DNA from: Cokeromyces recurvatus
Lineage: Eukaryota > Mucoromycota > Mucoromycetes > Mucorales > Mucoraceae
Direction: 5' to 3'
NCBI RefSeq assembly: GCF_025118155.1
Contig: NW_026251399.1
Span: forward strand, 248,001-312,000
Length of the DNA: 64,000 nucleotides
Part shown: one piece after another, positions 26,923 through 37,600 of the stretch
Numbering within the stretch: the first letter of the stretch is position 1
How the letters are laid out: each line of letters begins with the position of its first letter
The notes under the pieces: model-generated
Told to the model about the DNA's origin: nothing
The model's database searches: none
The model's input: only the letters and a program-made list of their open reading frames with translations
Program-made: the position numbers and the translations under genes

Positions 26923-28970
26923 ATATTCATATACACATACTGGGACCTTTATTAATATATATATAAAAAAAAAAATACTACTACTTTTACTAGTCGCTAT
27001 GATTCTCATAAACACAGATTAACAGATTATCCTACAAAAGGTCATACGGATGAAGTATTCCCTGGTCAAGATTATTCAAATCCTCGTGTAAAAGACTTCT
27101 TAAATGGTAAAATAGTATAAAATACTTGCATGTAAGATTGGAAAAATAACAGATTTCCTTTTTTGGTTAGTTGCACAATATGATTTAACTTTAGTAGACA
27201 GACACATTACACCACGTATGCCATGGCATGATATGACAGTAGGTATGGTTGGACCTATTGCACGTGATGTGGCACGCCATTTTATTCAACGTTGGAATTT
27301 CTTAAAAGCAAGTAAAGGCATGCATCGTCCTACAGTTCCCTTTTTAATGCCTAAAGGTGAATATGTAGCAGCTCGAGATGAATCTTCCTTTAAAGGATCA
27401 TGTCGTGTTCAGTTATTACGTAGTTCAGCTCAATGGAGTTCAGGTATTGAACGTGAGCATTCTATTTATAATGCATATATGGAATGTATCACTAAAGCAA
27501 AGCATTTTATTTATATTGAAAATCAATTCTTTAGTAAGTCCCCCGTACTATAAGTTTTCATTTAAGACTAATATGAATTCATTTCTAGTTAGTACAACGA
27601 CACAAGATAAATTATTAAGAAACAAGATTGCGCAAGCTCTTGTTGAACGAATTAAACGAGCCCATGAAAAGGGGGAACGATTTAAAGTATTCATCATTAT
27701 GCCATTGATTCCTGCATTTGAAGGTGATTTAGCTACAAAGGACGCAGCTGCAGCACGTAATGTAATGCATTTTCAATACATGACTATATCTCGTGGTGGT
27801 AATTCAATTATGGAAAAGCTAAAAGAAGCTGGTATTGAACCCTCAGAGTATATTGGCTGGTACAGTTTACGTAACTGGGATAAATTAGTACCCCCATCTT
27901 CTCCTAAAAATAAGTTGTCATCATCATCATCTCGTTATACAACAATGTCACCATCAGCAAACACCTCAGCTAAACAAACATCTGTGCCACCTGTAGATAC
28001 AAATCCAAATCTATCTTCCATGGATCCCTTCAATTCATCTTCACTTGATGAGTCTGAAGAGTCTTCAAAAAAGTCAATTTGGGATGATGATGATCGACAC
28101 TATTACGTAAGTGAATTAGTTTACATTCATGACAAAATAATGATTGTAGATGATCGTATTGTCTTGATTGGTTCAGGTAAAGAAAGAAAGAAAGAAAAAG
28201 ACATGAATATATATATATATGCTGCATACTCACCTATTTTACTAGCTAATATCAATGATCGATCTCAATTGGGAAATCGAGATTCAGAAATAGCCATGTT
28301 GATAGAAGATACACATACAGTTCCTTCCTTTATGAATGGGAAAGAATACAAAGCAGCCAAATTTGCTCATACCCTTCGTATGCAACTCTTTAAAGAACAT
28401 CTTGGCTTGCTTGATTTTACACAATGGGAAAAATTGATGGAGGGAACAGCGGAAGGTGCATCCAATGTAAATATCGAACATCCAATAGAAACACATCATA
28501 CAAATCAACATTTGACAGAAGAAGAAATTCAATACTTTAAATTTGCTAAACCTGATAAAGTGCTGGAACACGAAAAGCGATCAGGAGTCAAGATGTTAGA
28601 TTCAAGTGAGTTTGGACATATGGCAGTTCGATTAGATGCAAAAGCGCTTGACCCCTTAGCTGAACATTGTTATCGCGATCTTTGGAATGCTACAGCAGAA
28701 AGAAATACACTCATCTACCGTGAACTATTTCGTTGTGTACCTGATGATACCGTACATACCTTTGAACAACATCGAAAATTTTTACCCGATCCTACCAAAG
28801 TTCCTCATGGACATATTGCGGATCTTGACTTACATGGACGTGACATTCAACAAAAATTAGCAAAGATTCGAGGACATCTTGTACAGTTTCCTACTAATTA
28901 TTTAAAGGATGAAAACATGCTAGGTTCTTTGATACGGGAAACTGTGACTCCAATGGTTATCTTCACTTGA
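24387..28970 (+). CDS. phospholipase D (PX, PH-like and two HKD motifs), Spo14/PLD1 type
   Basis: Starts MSNPIADTAIYF at 24387. A disordered N-terminus with a Ser run and acidic repeats is followed by the PX domain (PFLKVNITDSELQ, WVFRIELQYGDIKWVVKK, LRQLLIRAHMM), a PH-like region (HFWNKQWVLLRDSYMAFIED), and the catalytic halves. HKD1 reads HHEKMVIVDNRLAFIGG; HKD2 reads YIHDKIMIVDDRIVLIGSA and is split by an intron within GSA before NINDRSQLGNRDSE. Both have H, K and D, so the enzyme should be active. It cleaves phosphatidylcholine to phosphatidic acid and choline in membrane traffic, and fungal homologues act in sporulation. Several introns; the one at 26879 has 36 consecutive A just after its donor. 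C-terminus ETVTPMVIFT. Total over 1200 residues. Confidence 0.93.
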
Positions 28971-29933
28971 AACCCGTATTCATTGATTGGCACGTCATTA
29001 AAGAAAGGGAAAAGGATCTATCATGTTATCTCGAATAAAAATATACCATGTATTTTTTATAATATTATCTTGTATTGTATTTACATGCAAGTAGTAGTAG
29101 TCACAATAATAAGCTTATAAATCAATCATAACGTGTTGTAGTCTATCATATATAAATAAATATGTATATGTATGTGTGTATGTGTGTACGTGTGTATATT
29201 GATTAATCATTATCTAATACGTAAAAGAGCTTTGTTGTTGCTTTCTTTACTTTTTTTTTTCTTTTCTTTTTTTTTTTATTAAAAAAAAAAGGAATTGAAT
29301 ACAAATGAATGAAACAACATGCAATAACAATCTATTATTTTATTACTCGATTGATCTTGATGGAAAAGAAGAAGAAATGAATAAAACACGATTACTCCAT
29401 CCCTTAAAAAAAAAGAAAAGGGGAGGACTATCTTATTATAAAAGGCTATCTCAAAGACTCATCATCCATCATCTAATTGTTCCTGTCGTGCGATTCTTGG
29501 TTCATATTATTCATAGTACCATTGTCAACATAGTGGGATTTCCAAATTTAGTAATTAGTTTCTAGATGCATAAATAATAATAAAAGATTTACCTGTAAAT
29601 AATACAAATAAAATAACAGGTTTCTTTTTTTTTGGGGGGGAGAGGGAAAGGAAGAGAAGGGAATGGAAGTAAAATAGTGCGGTGGGAAAAAATACTCTAC
29701 ATTTTTTAATTGGTTTACACTTGTAAACAAATATTTAATAATATTTACAGAATAGTCATGCTTTATTACATAACAAGTAAAAAAAAAAAAAAAAAAAAAA
29801 AAAATAACAATTATAATAATAATAATAATAAAAAGAGAGAAGGGGGGGAATAAATGAAAATATGTATAATGTGAATTATTTTGTATACACGCAAATATAT
29901 TTATATGTTGTATTGGAGTATAAATAAACATGT
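28971..29933. other. convergent intergenic region with one uncertain small frame
   Basis: Between the 3' ends of the phospholipase D and kinase genes. It contains (TATG/TGTG) repeats at 29158-29200, T runs at 29250-29278, a G run with A/G tract at 29630-29660, A run 29778-29803 and (AAT)n at 29813-29832. The 86-codon frame at 29305-29565 is listed separately. Confidence 0.5.
29305..29565 (+). CDS. possible small gene, unrecognised
   Basis: An 86-codon frame starting MNETTCNNNLLFYYS. The middle is basic (HPLKKKKRGG) and the end is hydrophobic with aromatic and His residues (RLIIHHLIVPVVRFLVHIIH), which could be one membrane helix. Composition is more protein-like than nearby artefact frames. 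No family recognised and no intron signal. It lies between two 3' ends, so it could also be part of a 3' UTR. Confidence 0.3.
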   Translation: MNETTCNNNLLFYYSIDLDGKEEEMNKTRLLHPLKKKKRGGLSYYKRLSQRLIIHHLIVPVVRFLVHIIHSTIVNIVGFPNLVISF

Positions 29934-31190
29934 TTAAAGCCACCATGACTCTTTTTCTTCATGATGAACAAACATATCAGTATCTTCTTCTTCTTCATCA
30001 TGACAATTATAATCGAAATCAAATGATTTTCTAGCAGCTTCTCTTTGAAGTTGTTCATCTTCTTCAACCATATCAGACCATGAAGAACCTGTAATACCAC
30101 CACTAAAGAATGCAGAATCATATGAAGTAATATCACCACGATGTTTAACAGAGGTAGTAGTAGTAGGGATAGAGACAGGAGAATCAACACGTTGTGGTTC
30201 ATCAGAAAAGTAAGCATCCTCAGATTCATCTACATAAAGTTGTTTGATGGCCAAGAATTGCTCCTTGAATTCTGAAACTGAAGGTCGATCGGAGCCATTG
30301 ATAGACAAAACGGAACTTAAAAGTCGATAAGTAGCGGTTGAAAGTTCTGGAAAGAGTTGATTCTTCAACATACGAGGACATTTCTTATATTCAGCAAAAG
30401 CAGGGTCAGCAGAGGAAGCCTCTTGCCAAGGGTTACGTCCAAACATAAGAGCCAATAATAAGATACCGAGAGACCAAACATCTGAAGCAGAAGCATCATA
30501 AGGTACAAGTTCGGTCGTAGTAGCAGCAGTAGCAGTAGTAGTAGTAGTAGTTACCGGATTATTATTATTAACAATGGAATCATTAAAATGTTCAGGAGCC
30601 AAGTAAGAAGTAGAGCCACAACCAAATTCCATAGAGTATCGTTCACGAGTAGCTAAACCAAAGTCAGCTACTTTGCAAGTAATATCATCTTCGTTCTCAT
30701 CATCTTCACATTTAAGAAGGATATTTTCAAGTTTGAGATCACGATGATAGACACCATTTGCATGCATATTTTCGACACCCTCTAGAATTTGACTAAAGAG
30801 TTTTTTAACAAGAGTTTGTTCTCGTACTGGATTTATATCTTGATCACGAATAACAAAGTCAAAGAGATCACCTTGGTCACAAAGTTCCATTACCATATAA
30901 ATATAATCCTTATCTTGAATTGTACGATGAAGAGCTAAAAGATAAGGATGCTTAAGAGAAGATTGAATATCCATTTCCAATTGTTGTAATTGGAGTTGTT
31001 GAAAATCAAGACCTAATTTTGAGAGTACTTTAACAGCTACATATGAATTATCTTTTAATGATTGACCAAGGAAAAGACAACCATAAGCACCATGTCCAAG
31101 GACTTCGAGGAGTTGAAACTCTTCACCGATAATCTTGTCTATCATTGATGTAGAAAGTTGAGACCAATATGTATTATTGTCTTGAACCAT
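29934..31190 (-). CDS. serine/threonine protein kinase, Ran1/Ksp1/Sks1-like
   Basis: Single exon, 418 residues, from MVQDNNTYWSQL at 31190. The kinase domain begins near residue 20 (LLEVLGHGAYGCLFLG glycine loop), with VAVKVLSK lysine, HRDLKLENILL catalytic loop, ADFGLAT (DFG), SYLAPEHF, SDVWSLGILLLALMFGRNPW and DRPSVSEF. All catalytic residues are present. A Thr/Ala/Asn-rich insert of about 25 residues follows the APE motif. The C-terminal tail is acidic and Ser-rich (DAYFSDEP, EEEEDTDMF). The pattern resembles fungal Ran1/Pat1, Ksp1 and Sks1/Vhs1 kinases that couple nutrients to growth or meiosis; the exact member is not certain. Confidence 0.85.
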   Translation of the reverse strand: MVQDNNTYWSQLSTSMIDKIIGEEFQLLEVLGHGAYGCLFLGQSLKDNSYVAVKVLSKLGLDFQQLQLQQLEMDIQSSLKHPYLLALHRTIQDKDYIYMVMELCDQGDLFDFVIRDQDINPVREQTLVKKLFSQILEGVENMHANGVYHRDLKLENILLKCEDDENEDDITCKVADFGLATRERYSMEFGCGSTSYLAPEHFNDSIVNNNNPVTTTTTTATAATTTELVPYDASASDVWSLGILLLALMFGRNPWQEASSADPAFAEYKKCPRMLKNQLFPELSTATYRLLSSVLSINGSDRPSVSEFKEQFLAIKQLYVDESEDAYFSDEPQRVDSPVSIPTTTTSVKHRGDITSYDSAFFSGGITGSSWSDMVEEDEQLQREAARKSFDFDYNCHDEEEEDTDMFVHHEEKESWWL

Positions 31191-33520
31191 AATTGCTTTA
31201 TATTCTATTTCTTTTTTGTTTTGTTAGATAAAATAAACTTGAGTGAATAGCAGAAAAAGAGTACGTGAAAGAGAGAGAGAGTGTGTGTGTGTGTATGTGT
31301 ATGTGACAGATTTAACAATAAATGTAAATATAAATGCCAAAGAAGAATAGGGCTATATCGAATTATGAGACTGAATGAACATAGTATGCTAATAATATTT
31401 TCTTTCTTTTTTAATTTTTTTTTTCTTTCTTTACACTTTATAAATGCGTGTAATAGTAAATGATACTGTTATTTTGCTGATAAATGGAATAATAAATTAC
31501 TGAGAGATCATGTTAAATAACTTCTGTTAATAATAATAAAAGGGATTTTGTTTGAAAAGGTTTAAAAAGAAAATAAATAAAAAGAAAAAAGAAAAGAAAA
31601 GAGAGTGGGGGAGGAAGATTATTTATAGTTAACAAATAATTCTCGTGCTTTCCTTTTTATTTGATTGGTTAATAAAATGATATGACGAATTTTGATCATA
31701 ACAAAGCTGAAGGTTTTAGCTGGGTTAAATTATTTTTATTACGGGTAAAATAAAGGCATTTTACCTTAATCATTCTTAATAAACTACTATAAACTACTAC
31801 CACTACCACTACTATTCTATAATAATTATTACTACTTTATTTCTTACAAGCCATATAATAAAAGAAAAGGAGAAAGAGAGAGAGGAATAAATATAAATGT
31901 GCATATATAATACATCATTAATAATAATATGGGCTGTTGTTGTTGTTGCGATTATTTATTAAGAATTAAAATTTTTAATTTTCATTGGTGGACAAATGTT
32001 GAGCCATAATAAGAATATTATGAGTCAAACTACCACATTATATATAATAAATATGGCGAATTTTTTGCTAAAATTGCTATTATCGGCACTTTAAACTTTA
32101 TTTTTATTATTTTTTTTTTCTCCTCCTTCCCCCCTTCCTCCCCCCAAAAAAAAAAGAAAAAAAAAAGAAAAAAATAAAAATAAAAAAGAAATTATCATTT
32201 TCCATTTAAAAAATAACAGCATAATAATAATAATAATTTAGTGCTGAATTTGATTTATTAAGCAGTAATAACTTAAAAAAATAAAAACTTTCTTTTCGGT
32301 AATAATATAAACAGAGATGTGGTGGCGTTATCTACAAATGATTGTCTCCCATGACTTATTTTCAAGATCTGATAACAAAATATGTATTTTATTTTATTTA
32401 TTTTATTTATTTTATTTTATTTTATTTCATTTTATTTTATTTTATTTATAGACTATGCATTATTGTTATTCTAGAATTTACTAGAAAGAAATGATATAAC
32501 TAACATCATCAATAATAATAATACTATTAATGCTTTCTTCTTCTCTAATAATAGAATACATTATAGTATGTTTTACACTATGCATATTGTTTTTTCCCTT
32601 ATTTATTTAGTATTATTCTAGAACAATATTAACGAGATATTTCGAATGACGTTACTGAATTTATTAATTAAATTAAATCTTTCCTCCTTTCTTCTTCTTC
32701 TTCTTCAAATAACAATAATAGAATCAAGCCACATGCTCCTATTATATTTTAATACGTGTTATAATATGCTGCGTAACATATAATGATGCTATACTTGTAT
32801 CATTTTTTTTTTGTTACACTATATTAACCAACTGGCAACATGAGTTGGAGTCTATCATTCTTTTCTTTATAACATACTATAGGCTGAGAATATAGGCCAC
32901 TTTTTGTATTTAATAGGGGATAAATTAATATATATTATTGTAATAGATGAGTCATCTCTGAGAAGAGGAAAATGAAAAGACTCGTAAAATCTAGGAGTAA
33001 GTGTGAGTTCAAGTATCCTAGAAAACTTATAGTGGTTATGATTGGTTAATATAAAAACTTCCTCCCCTTTTTCATTTGCAACTATGGCCCAATAAATCAC
33101 ATCAAGTCTTTTGTGAAACATTCTTATGTAAAAAGACAGTCTCTAAAATCTCACGTTATTTTTGGATACGAGTTAGAACTCTTATACTATTAAGCATACA
33201 TATATGATCTAGCAGTATAATAATGTCATGATAAATTAAGTGTTATTATCCCAAGTAAAGAAACCAGTTTAGTTATTAATAAATGGTGCCGTAGCTTCTT
33301 CTTAGTATTAACTGTTGACACAATAAAATAAATTCAAAAAGGTACTTTCAAGACTTAAGTGATAAAGAAAATACTTAAAAAAATTGACAACATAAGCTAT
33401 AATATTAGGACATATTTGATTTTATAGCATAAAAAAAAGAAAAAAAAAAAGAAAAAGAGTAGGGTATTATTATTATTATTATTATTTTACTCTGTTTATA
33501 TTAGATAGATGTATTTTCTT
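31191..33520. other. 2.3 kb gene-poor region
   Basis: Very AT-rich. Simple repeats: (GA/GT)n at 31270-31300, A run and A/T tracts at 32150-32190, (ATTTT)n around 32390-32450, (ATT)n at 33469-33487. One protein-like minus-strand frame at 32867-33121 is listed separately. No RNA gene seen. Confidence 0.5.
32867..33121 (-). pseudogene. orphan 84-codon frame, possible gene remnant
   Basis: The frame MFHKRLDVIYWAIVANEKGEEVF continues with NHNHYKFSRILELTLTP and FHFPLLRDDSSI. Unlike other frames in this desert it is not homopolymer-driven and has a balanced, globular-looking amino-acid mix. No neighbouring exon with matching splice sites was found, so it could be a decayed gene, a fragment of an old mobile element, or a short real gene. 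No family recognised. Confidence 0.25.
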
Positions 33521-34290
33521 TTAAAAGTCAAGTGTCATCTCGTTATCTTTTTTGAGTAATTCTAACATACCAGGAGGCATTAAAGGCTTCTTGATGGTTT
33601 TTTCTTTTCCTTCCTTTGTTGTAATGGTCTTGGTTTCTGCAATATATCTAAATGGCATTGTGACTGATTCATGTCGAGAAAAGAAAATTTCTGGATGATC
33701 AATGTAAGGAATTTTATCTAAAGGAACTATAATAATATGATTAGTGTATTTTATGGATTTAATATTATTATTATTATTTTACTTTTATCTTCTACAACTC
33801 TCTTTGTAACATTAACTGCTGTATCAGTTGTCATCTGAACGGGTCCAAGACGTCTTCCTTCAAATCCTAACTTACGTAATTCACCCGTACGATCTATAAA
33901 AGATACAAGTCAACATTACTAAGTGCGTGTATATATATATATATATATACATGTATTACCTCTTGGTGGATGATCACCCAAGATTCCTCCAAATAAAAAG
34001 TACTTGAATTTATCACCATCTTCAGGAGATAATTCTGAAGTACCAGAAGGATCCAACAAACAAACTTCTTCACGTTTAATACCAGGTATATTCAAGACAT
34101 CGACTTGATAACAATGAGCTGCTTTTAATTCTTCTGGCATGCCTTCATTTAAACATTTATCGGTTAAGGAAGTAAAATAAAGATGATCGGGTCCAATATT
34201 CTGTAACATGTGCTTGTATTCAAGAGAACACCATTCATGAATAGCATCTTCCATATGTTCAATAATATAGCATCGTTTGTTATCAGTCAT
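33521..34290 (-). CDS. Sfm1-like SPOUT methyltransferase (ribosomal protein S3 arginine methyltransferase family)
   Basis: Three exons. Exon 1 starts MTDNKRCYIIEHMED at 34290 and carries LDPSGTSELSPEDGDKF and YFLFGGILGDHPPR, then splices (AGAG|GTAATA) to DRTGELRKLGFEGRRLGPVQM and, after a further intron, IPLDKIPYIDHPEI. GGILGDHPPRDRT is the SAM-binding knot region of the DUF431/Sfm1 family. It ends LKKDNEMTLDF with TAA at 33521-33523; about 210 residues. In budding yeast Sfm1 monomethylates Rps3, an odd case of a SPOUT enzyme acting on protein. It shares a 149-base promoter with the gene at 34440. Confidence 0.85.
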
Positions 34291-34439
34291 TTTTTTTTAT
34301 TTCTGCTGTAAAACGATAAATAAAAAAATGAATTAGGAAAAAAAAAATTTTTTTATTATTATTATTATTATGGAGTTAAATTTTTCAAACATAAAAACTG
34401 TTGTTCTACCCTTTTTTTTTTTTTTCATTAATATTTATA

Positions 34440-34977
34440 ATGGCATCAAAAGCAACCCAGGAATATAGATCTTCCTTTATTACACTTATATCACAATTAT
34501 CAGAAATAGAACAAAAAGGACAAGAATTTTTTGATAAAATGTAAAAAAAAAAAAAATAAATAAAGATAATCCATTCATCAATAGACATGTTTTTAAATCT
34601 TGTTTAATTGATAGAGAGAAATCAGTTTTTATACCTTATGATCCAGCAGCTGCACAAGGTTAAATATGTTCATGCACTCTCTTAAATATGTCGCAATTAA
34701 CATGTTTTTTTTAAAAAAAAATATCTATATATATATACATACATGTATGTATATAATAGCTGATTATGACAATTTAATTAACTCTTTAGAAACACTTGAA
34801 ACACATGCTAAAAGTTGTGGTTTATTAAGTATATCAGGACAAACAAACGTACAAAATACTCGTAATCTAGCAACTCGTAATGCAGAAACATTACAAGCTG
34901 TCGATTCATTTTTCCAAGAAAAGAATCGATTACTTATGAATATTAGAGCTGCTGTCAATGCGTCCACAATAAAATAA
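34440..34977 (+). CDS. small helical protein, unrecognised
   Basis: Three exons. Exon 1 starts MASKATQEYRSSF at 34440 and ends FDKM/I at a donor GTAAAAAA; exon 2 (about 34613-34661) reads EKSVFIPYDPAAAQ; exon 3 starts after TAATAG near 34759 (DYDNLINSLETLETH) and ends RAAVNASTIK with TAA at 34975-34977. All junctions keep frame. The protein is about 118 residues, mostly alpha-helical with heptad-like spacing (LISQLSEIEQKG, VDSFFQEKNRLL), with no signal or membrane segment. It may be a subunit of a coiled-coil complex. Divergent from the Sfm1-like gene. Confidence 0.65.
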
Positions 34978-35022
34978 TTATTATATTACAAGTTGAATTG
35001 AAAAAAAAAAAAAAAGTAATAA

Positions 35023-36523
35023 TTAATGCTTTCGTTTGCGATCTGTAGCCATTTCCATAGATTCCCACATTGCATTTTCTTCTTCTTCTTCCTCATCATT
35101 CTTCTTTGGTAAAGGATATTCATAACTTTCATCCACTAATAGACACGTTAATCTTTGTTTCAAATAAGCTTTATCTGTTAAATGACGATAGACAGTCGAT
35201 GTCTCATGTACTCTTAAGAATCTGTCTAAAGATACAGTAGCTACAAAGCGTTCTTTCTTTTCATCATCTGTCATAGTAGGATGAGGTACAGTGGTGATAT
35301 CAGATACAGCACCCGTAAATCCCTTAAATTGAGCTGTCTTTTTCCCTGTTTGGATATTAAGCATAATGACATTACTCATGGTATCACTGAAGATGACATG
35401 ATTATAATCAATGCCAACTGATAATCTCTTAAATGGTTGTTTTCCAATCTCGATATTCTTAATAGGTCGACGTGCTGCCTTTGTATCATACAAACGAAAC
35501 TAATCATAAACGGGGTTATATACTTACTTGTGTGTTTGAATTCACGAATTAGCTCATCTTACCTGATGATAGTGAGTTACAAGAGCCACTTGAGTAGCTT
35601 CCTTATTCACAAATTGTAAATCATGGATCCAAATAGGTTGTCGAAGGTCTAAAAAGTCATTCTTAACATTCTTGGCTTGAAATACAAGACCAAGAGCAGG
35701 GTTATTTTGATTTTTCTTGTGAGAAGAAGTATTTTTGTTGGGTCCTATTGCTTCTTTTGTTTTATTTTGTAAGATACTGGTAAGGTCATAAATACATAAA
35801 TCACGTTCCTTGCCACCAATAGCAAAGATATGAGTTAAAATTGGATGATGACGCATAATTTCGAGATCAGGTCCAAGATTCATAATAGTTGTTGTCTCTC
35901 TATTTGTTGCATCTAAAGGTGTATATGAAAGATCGCCAGTTGATGTACATACACAAAGATGTCTATAAACAAGGGGGAAGAAGAAAAGAAAAATATAAGA
36001 TTAGGTTAAAATAAACCAGATCTACACTTACTGATCATGAACAAAAAGACCCACAAAATAACCTTGCTTTTCTTCTGTACCAACATGTTTATTTTGAAAC
36101 TCTTTAAGAACTTTTCCTGATTCTGGAGATATAAATTGAATTAATCCATTTTTACGACCCACAAGTAGCTACAGAAAAGAGATAAGATAAAACTGGAAAT
36201 ACTCATTTTTTTTTTTTGACTTACGACTTTTTCATTGTCTAGTATAGCCCATTCTAATTTTTGAATTGCTTGTGTTTTATCTACTTTTCCAAAAACGCCC
36301 ATTAATGGTTGAAGAGCTTCCGGTTTTTTGTCTTCTTTTTCATCATCATCTGTTTTGACCCTCTTAGTACGTCTTTTCTCTTCTTTAATTTTGGGAGGAA
36401 AAGCAATCCCTAAATAAAGGTGTGTTTAATTTATGAAAAAAATAAAATAAATATTTATATATAAATAAAGTTATTCAGCTTACATTTGATTAACCCGCTT
36501 TCATCACCAGTAAAATATTTCAT
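35023..36523 (-). CDS. NSA1: ribosome biogenesis protein Nsa1/WDR74
   Basis: WD40-type factor in pre-60S assembly. Starts MKYFTGDESGLIKC at 36523; at least five exons, ending ATDRKRKH at 35023. Recognisable blocks: FISPESGKVLKEFQ, DLSYTPLDATNRE, PLWIHDLQFV-like PIWIHDLQFVNKE, FRLYDTKAARRP, FKGFTGAVSDI, VATVSLDRFLRVHET and YLKQRLTCLLVDES. The last is a hallmark of the Nsa1/WDR74 C-terminus. A basic/acidic C-terminal tail (Glu run then Lys/Arg) is usual for nucleolar proteins. Homologues act with Rix7/NVL release from the pre-60S particle. It shares a 250-base divergent promoter with the PIN4 gene. Confidence 0.88.
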
Positions 36524-36776
36524 TCTTTTCTTTTTTTTTTTTTTTTGCAATGTAGAAAAGTGTCAATTGATAGAATTAGTAGTTATAAGATTGTATTTTC
36601 ATATTTAAAAAAAAAGTAAAAATAGTCACATATAATATACCGCCACCACAAACTGAATTATTTTTTTTTTTTTGGTTATTGACACCATCATAACCACTAC
36701 CCACACTATTTGGGAAGTTTACACAAATATATACATATTTATACACGCCTATTCTTTTATTTTATATTGTTTAATA
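36524..36776. promoter_or_regulatory. shared divergent promoter, Nsa1 and PIN4
   Basis: 253 bases between outward start codons. Contains T runs at 36530-36546 and 36661-36674 and a GC-richer block at 36642-36715 with repeated CCACC/CCACTACCC elements, unusual in this AT-rich DNA. Such a block could bind a factor shared by the two genes; no named site is claimed. Confidence 0.4.
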
Positions 36777-37600
36777 ATGGCTAAAGGAAAACAAGCAGCT
36801 GGAAATAAAGGCAAAGGCTCAGGAGGTAGCTTAGATTAGTAGTAAAATGACCAAGAATTAATACGATTAACACACATTTAAACTTGATAAAGAAAAAAAG
36901 AGCGATGGAAAGTTGAAACCTGCTCAAAGCATCAAAGTATGTAATAATAATAATAATAATAATAAAGCGTTATTAAACTTTCCTTGTTGAATAGGTTAGA
37001 CATATTCTTTGTGAAAAGCATAGCAAAGTATATATATTATATAAACTGCATAATTTTTTTTTTTTTGTTAATAATAATATATGTATGTATATAGGTTATG
37101 GAAGCTTTGGCTAAGATTAAAGAAGAAAATATGAGATTTGATAAGGTATATAAAAGTAAAAAATGAATGCAAATATAGAATAGTAGTATTCATTCTATTA
37201 TTGATAGGTCGCAGAAGTTTATAGCGAGGATAAAGCTAAAGCAGGAGGTAGATTTACATGTCGAGTAAAATGAATATTACATGCATATTGACGTATATTG
37301 GATAGGCTCTCTTGGTTGGATGAACCGTGGAAGTATGGTTGGTGCATTTCAAGATGCAGGTAAAATACTATCTTATAATGAAAAAGCCCCTCCCCTCCAA
37401 TCACAAGTCTATTTATATTATATTACATAGCTTTTGCTTTACAACCTAGTACTTGTGATAAGCCAATCATCACTGATCCTCCAGTAAAGACACAATTCGG
37501 ATATCATATTATTATGGTGGTAAAGTAGTATGAATGATAATAGTGTATATACATGAATAATTATTAATATGGATTTAAATAATAGGAAGACCGCAAATAA
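36777..37600 (+). CDS. PIN4: parvulin peptidyl-prolyl isomerase, Par14/PIN4 type
   Basis: Seven exons coding about 125 residues, each too short to stand out alone. Exon 1 [14 protein letters not shown]; then [90 protein letters not shown] with FGYHIIMV, and a last exon of 15 nt (37586-37600) encoding EDRK and the stop. The human protein ends YHIIMVEGRK, which supports the tiny exon: without it translation would run M-V-V-K-stop. All junctions are GT...AG and keep frame. PIN4 parvulins have a basic Gly-rich N-terminus and act in ribosome biogenesis and chromatin; they lack the WW domain of Ess1/Pin1. Confidence 0.93.
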
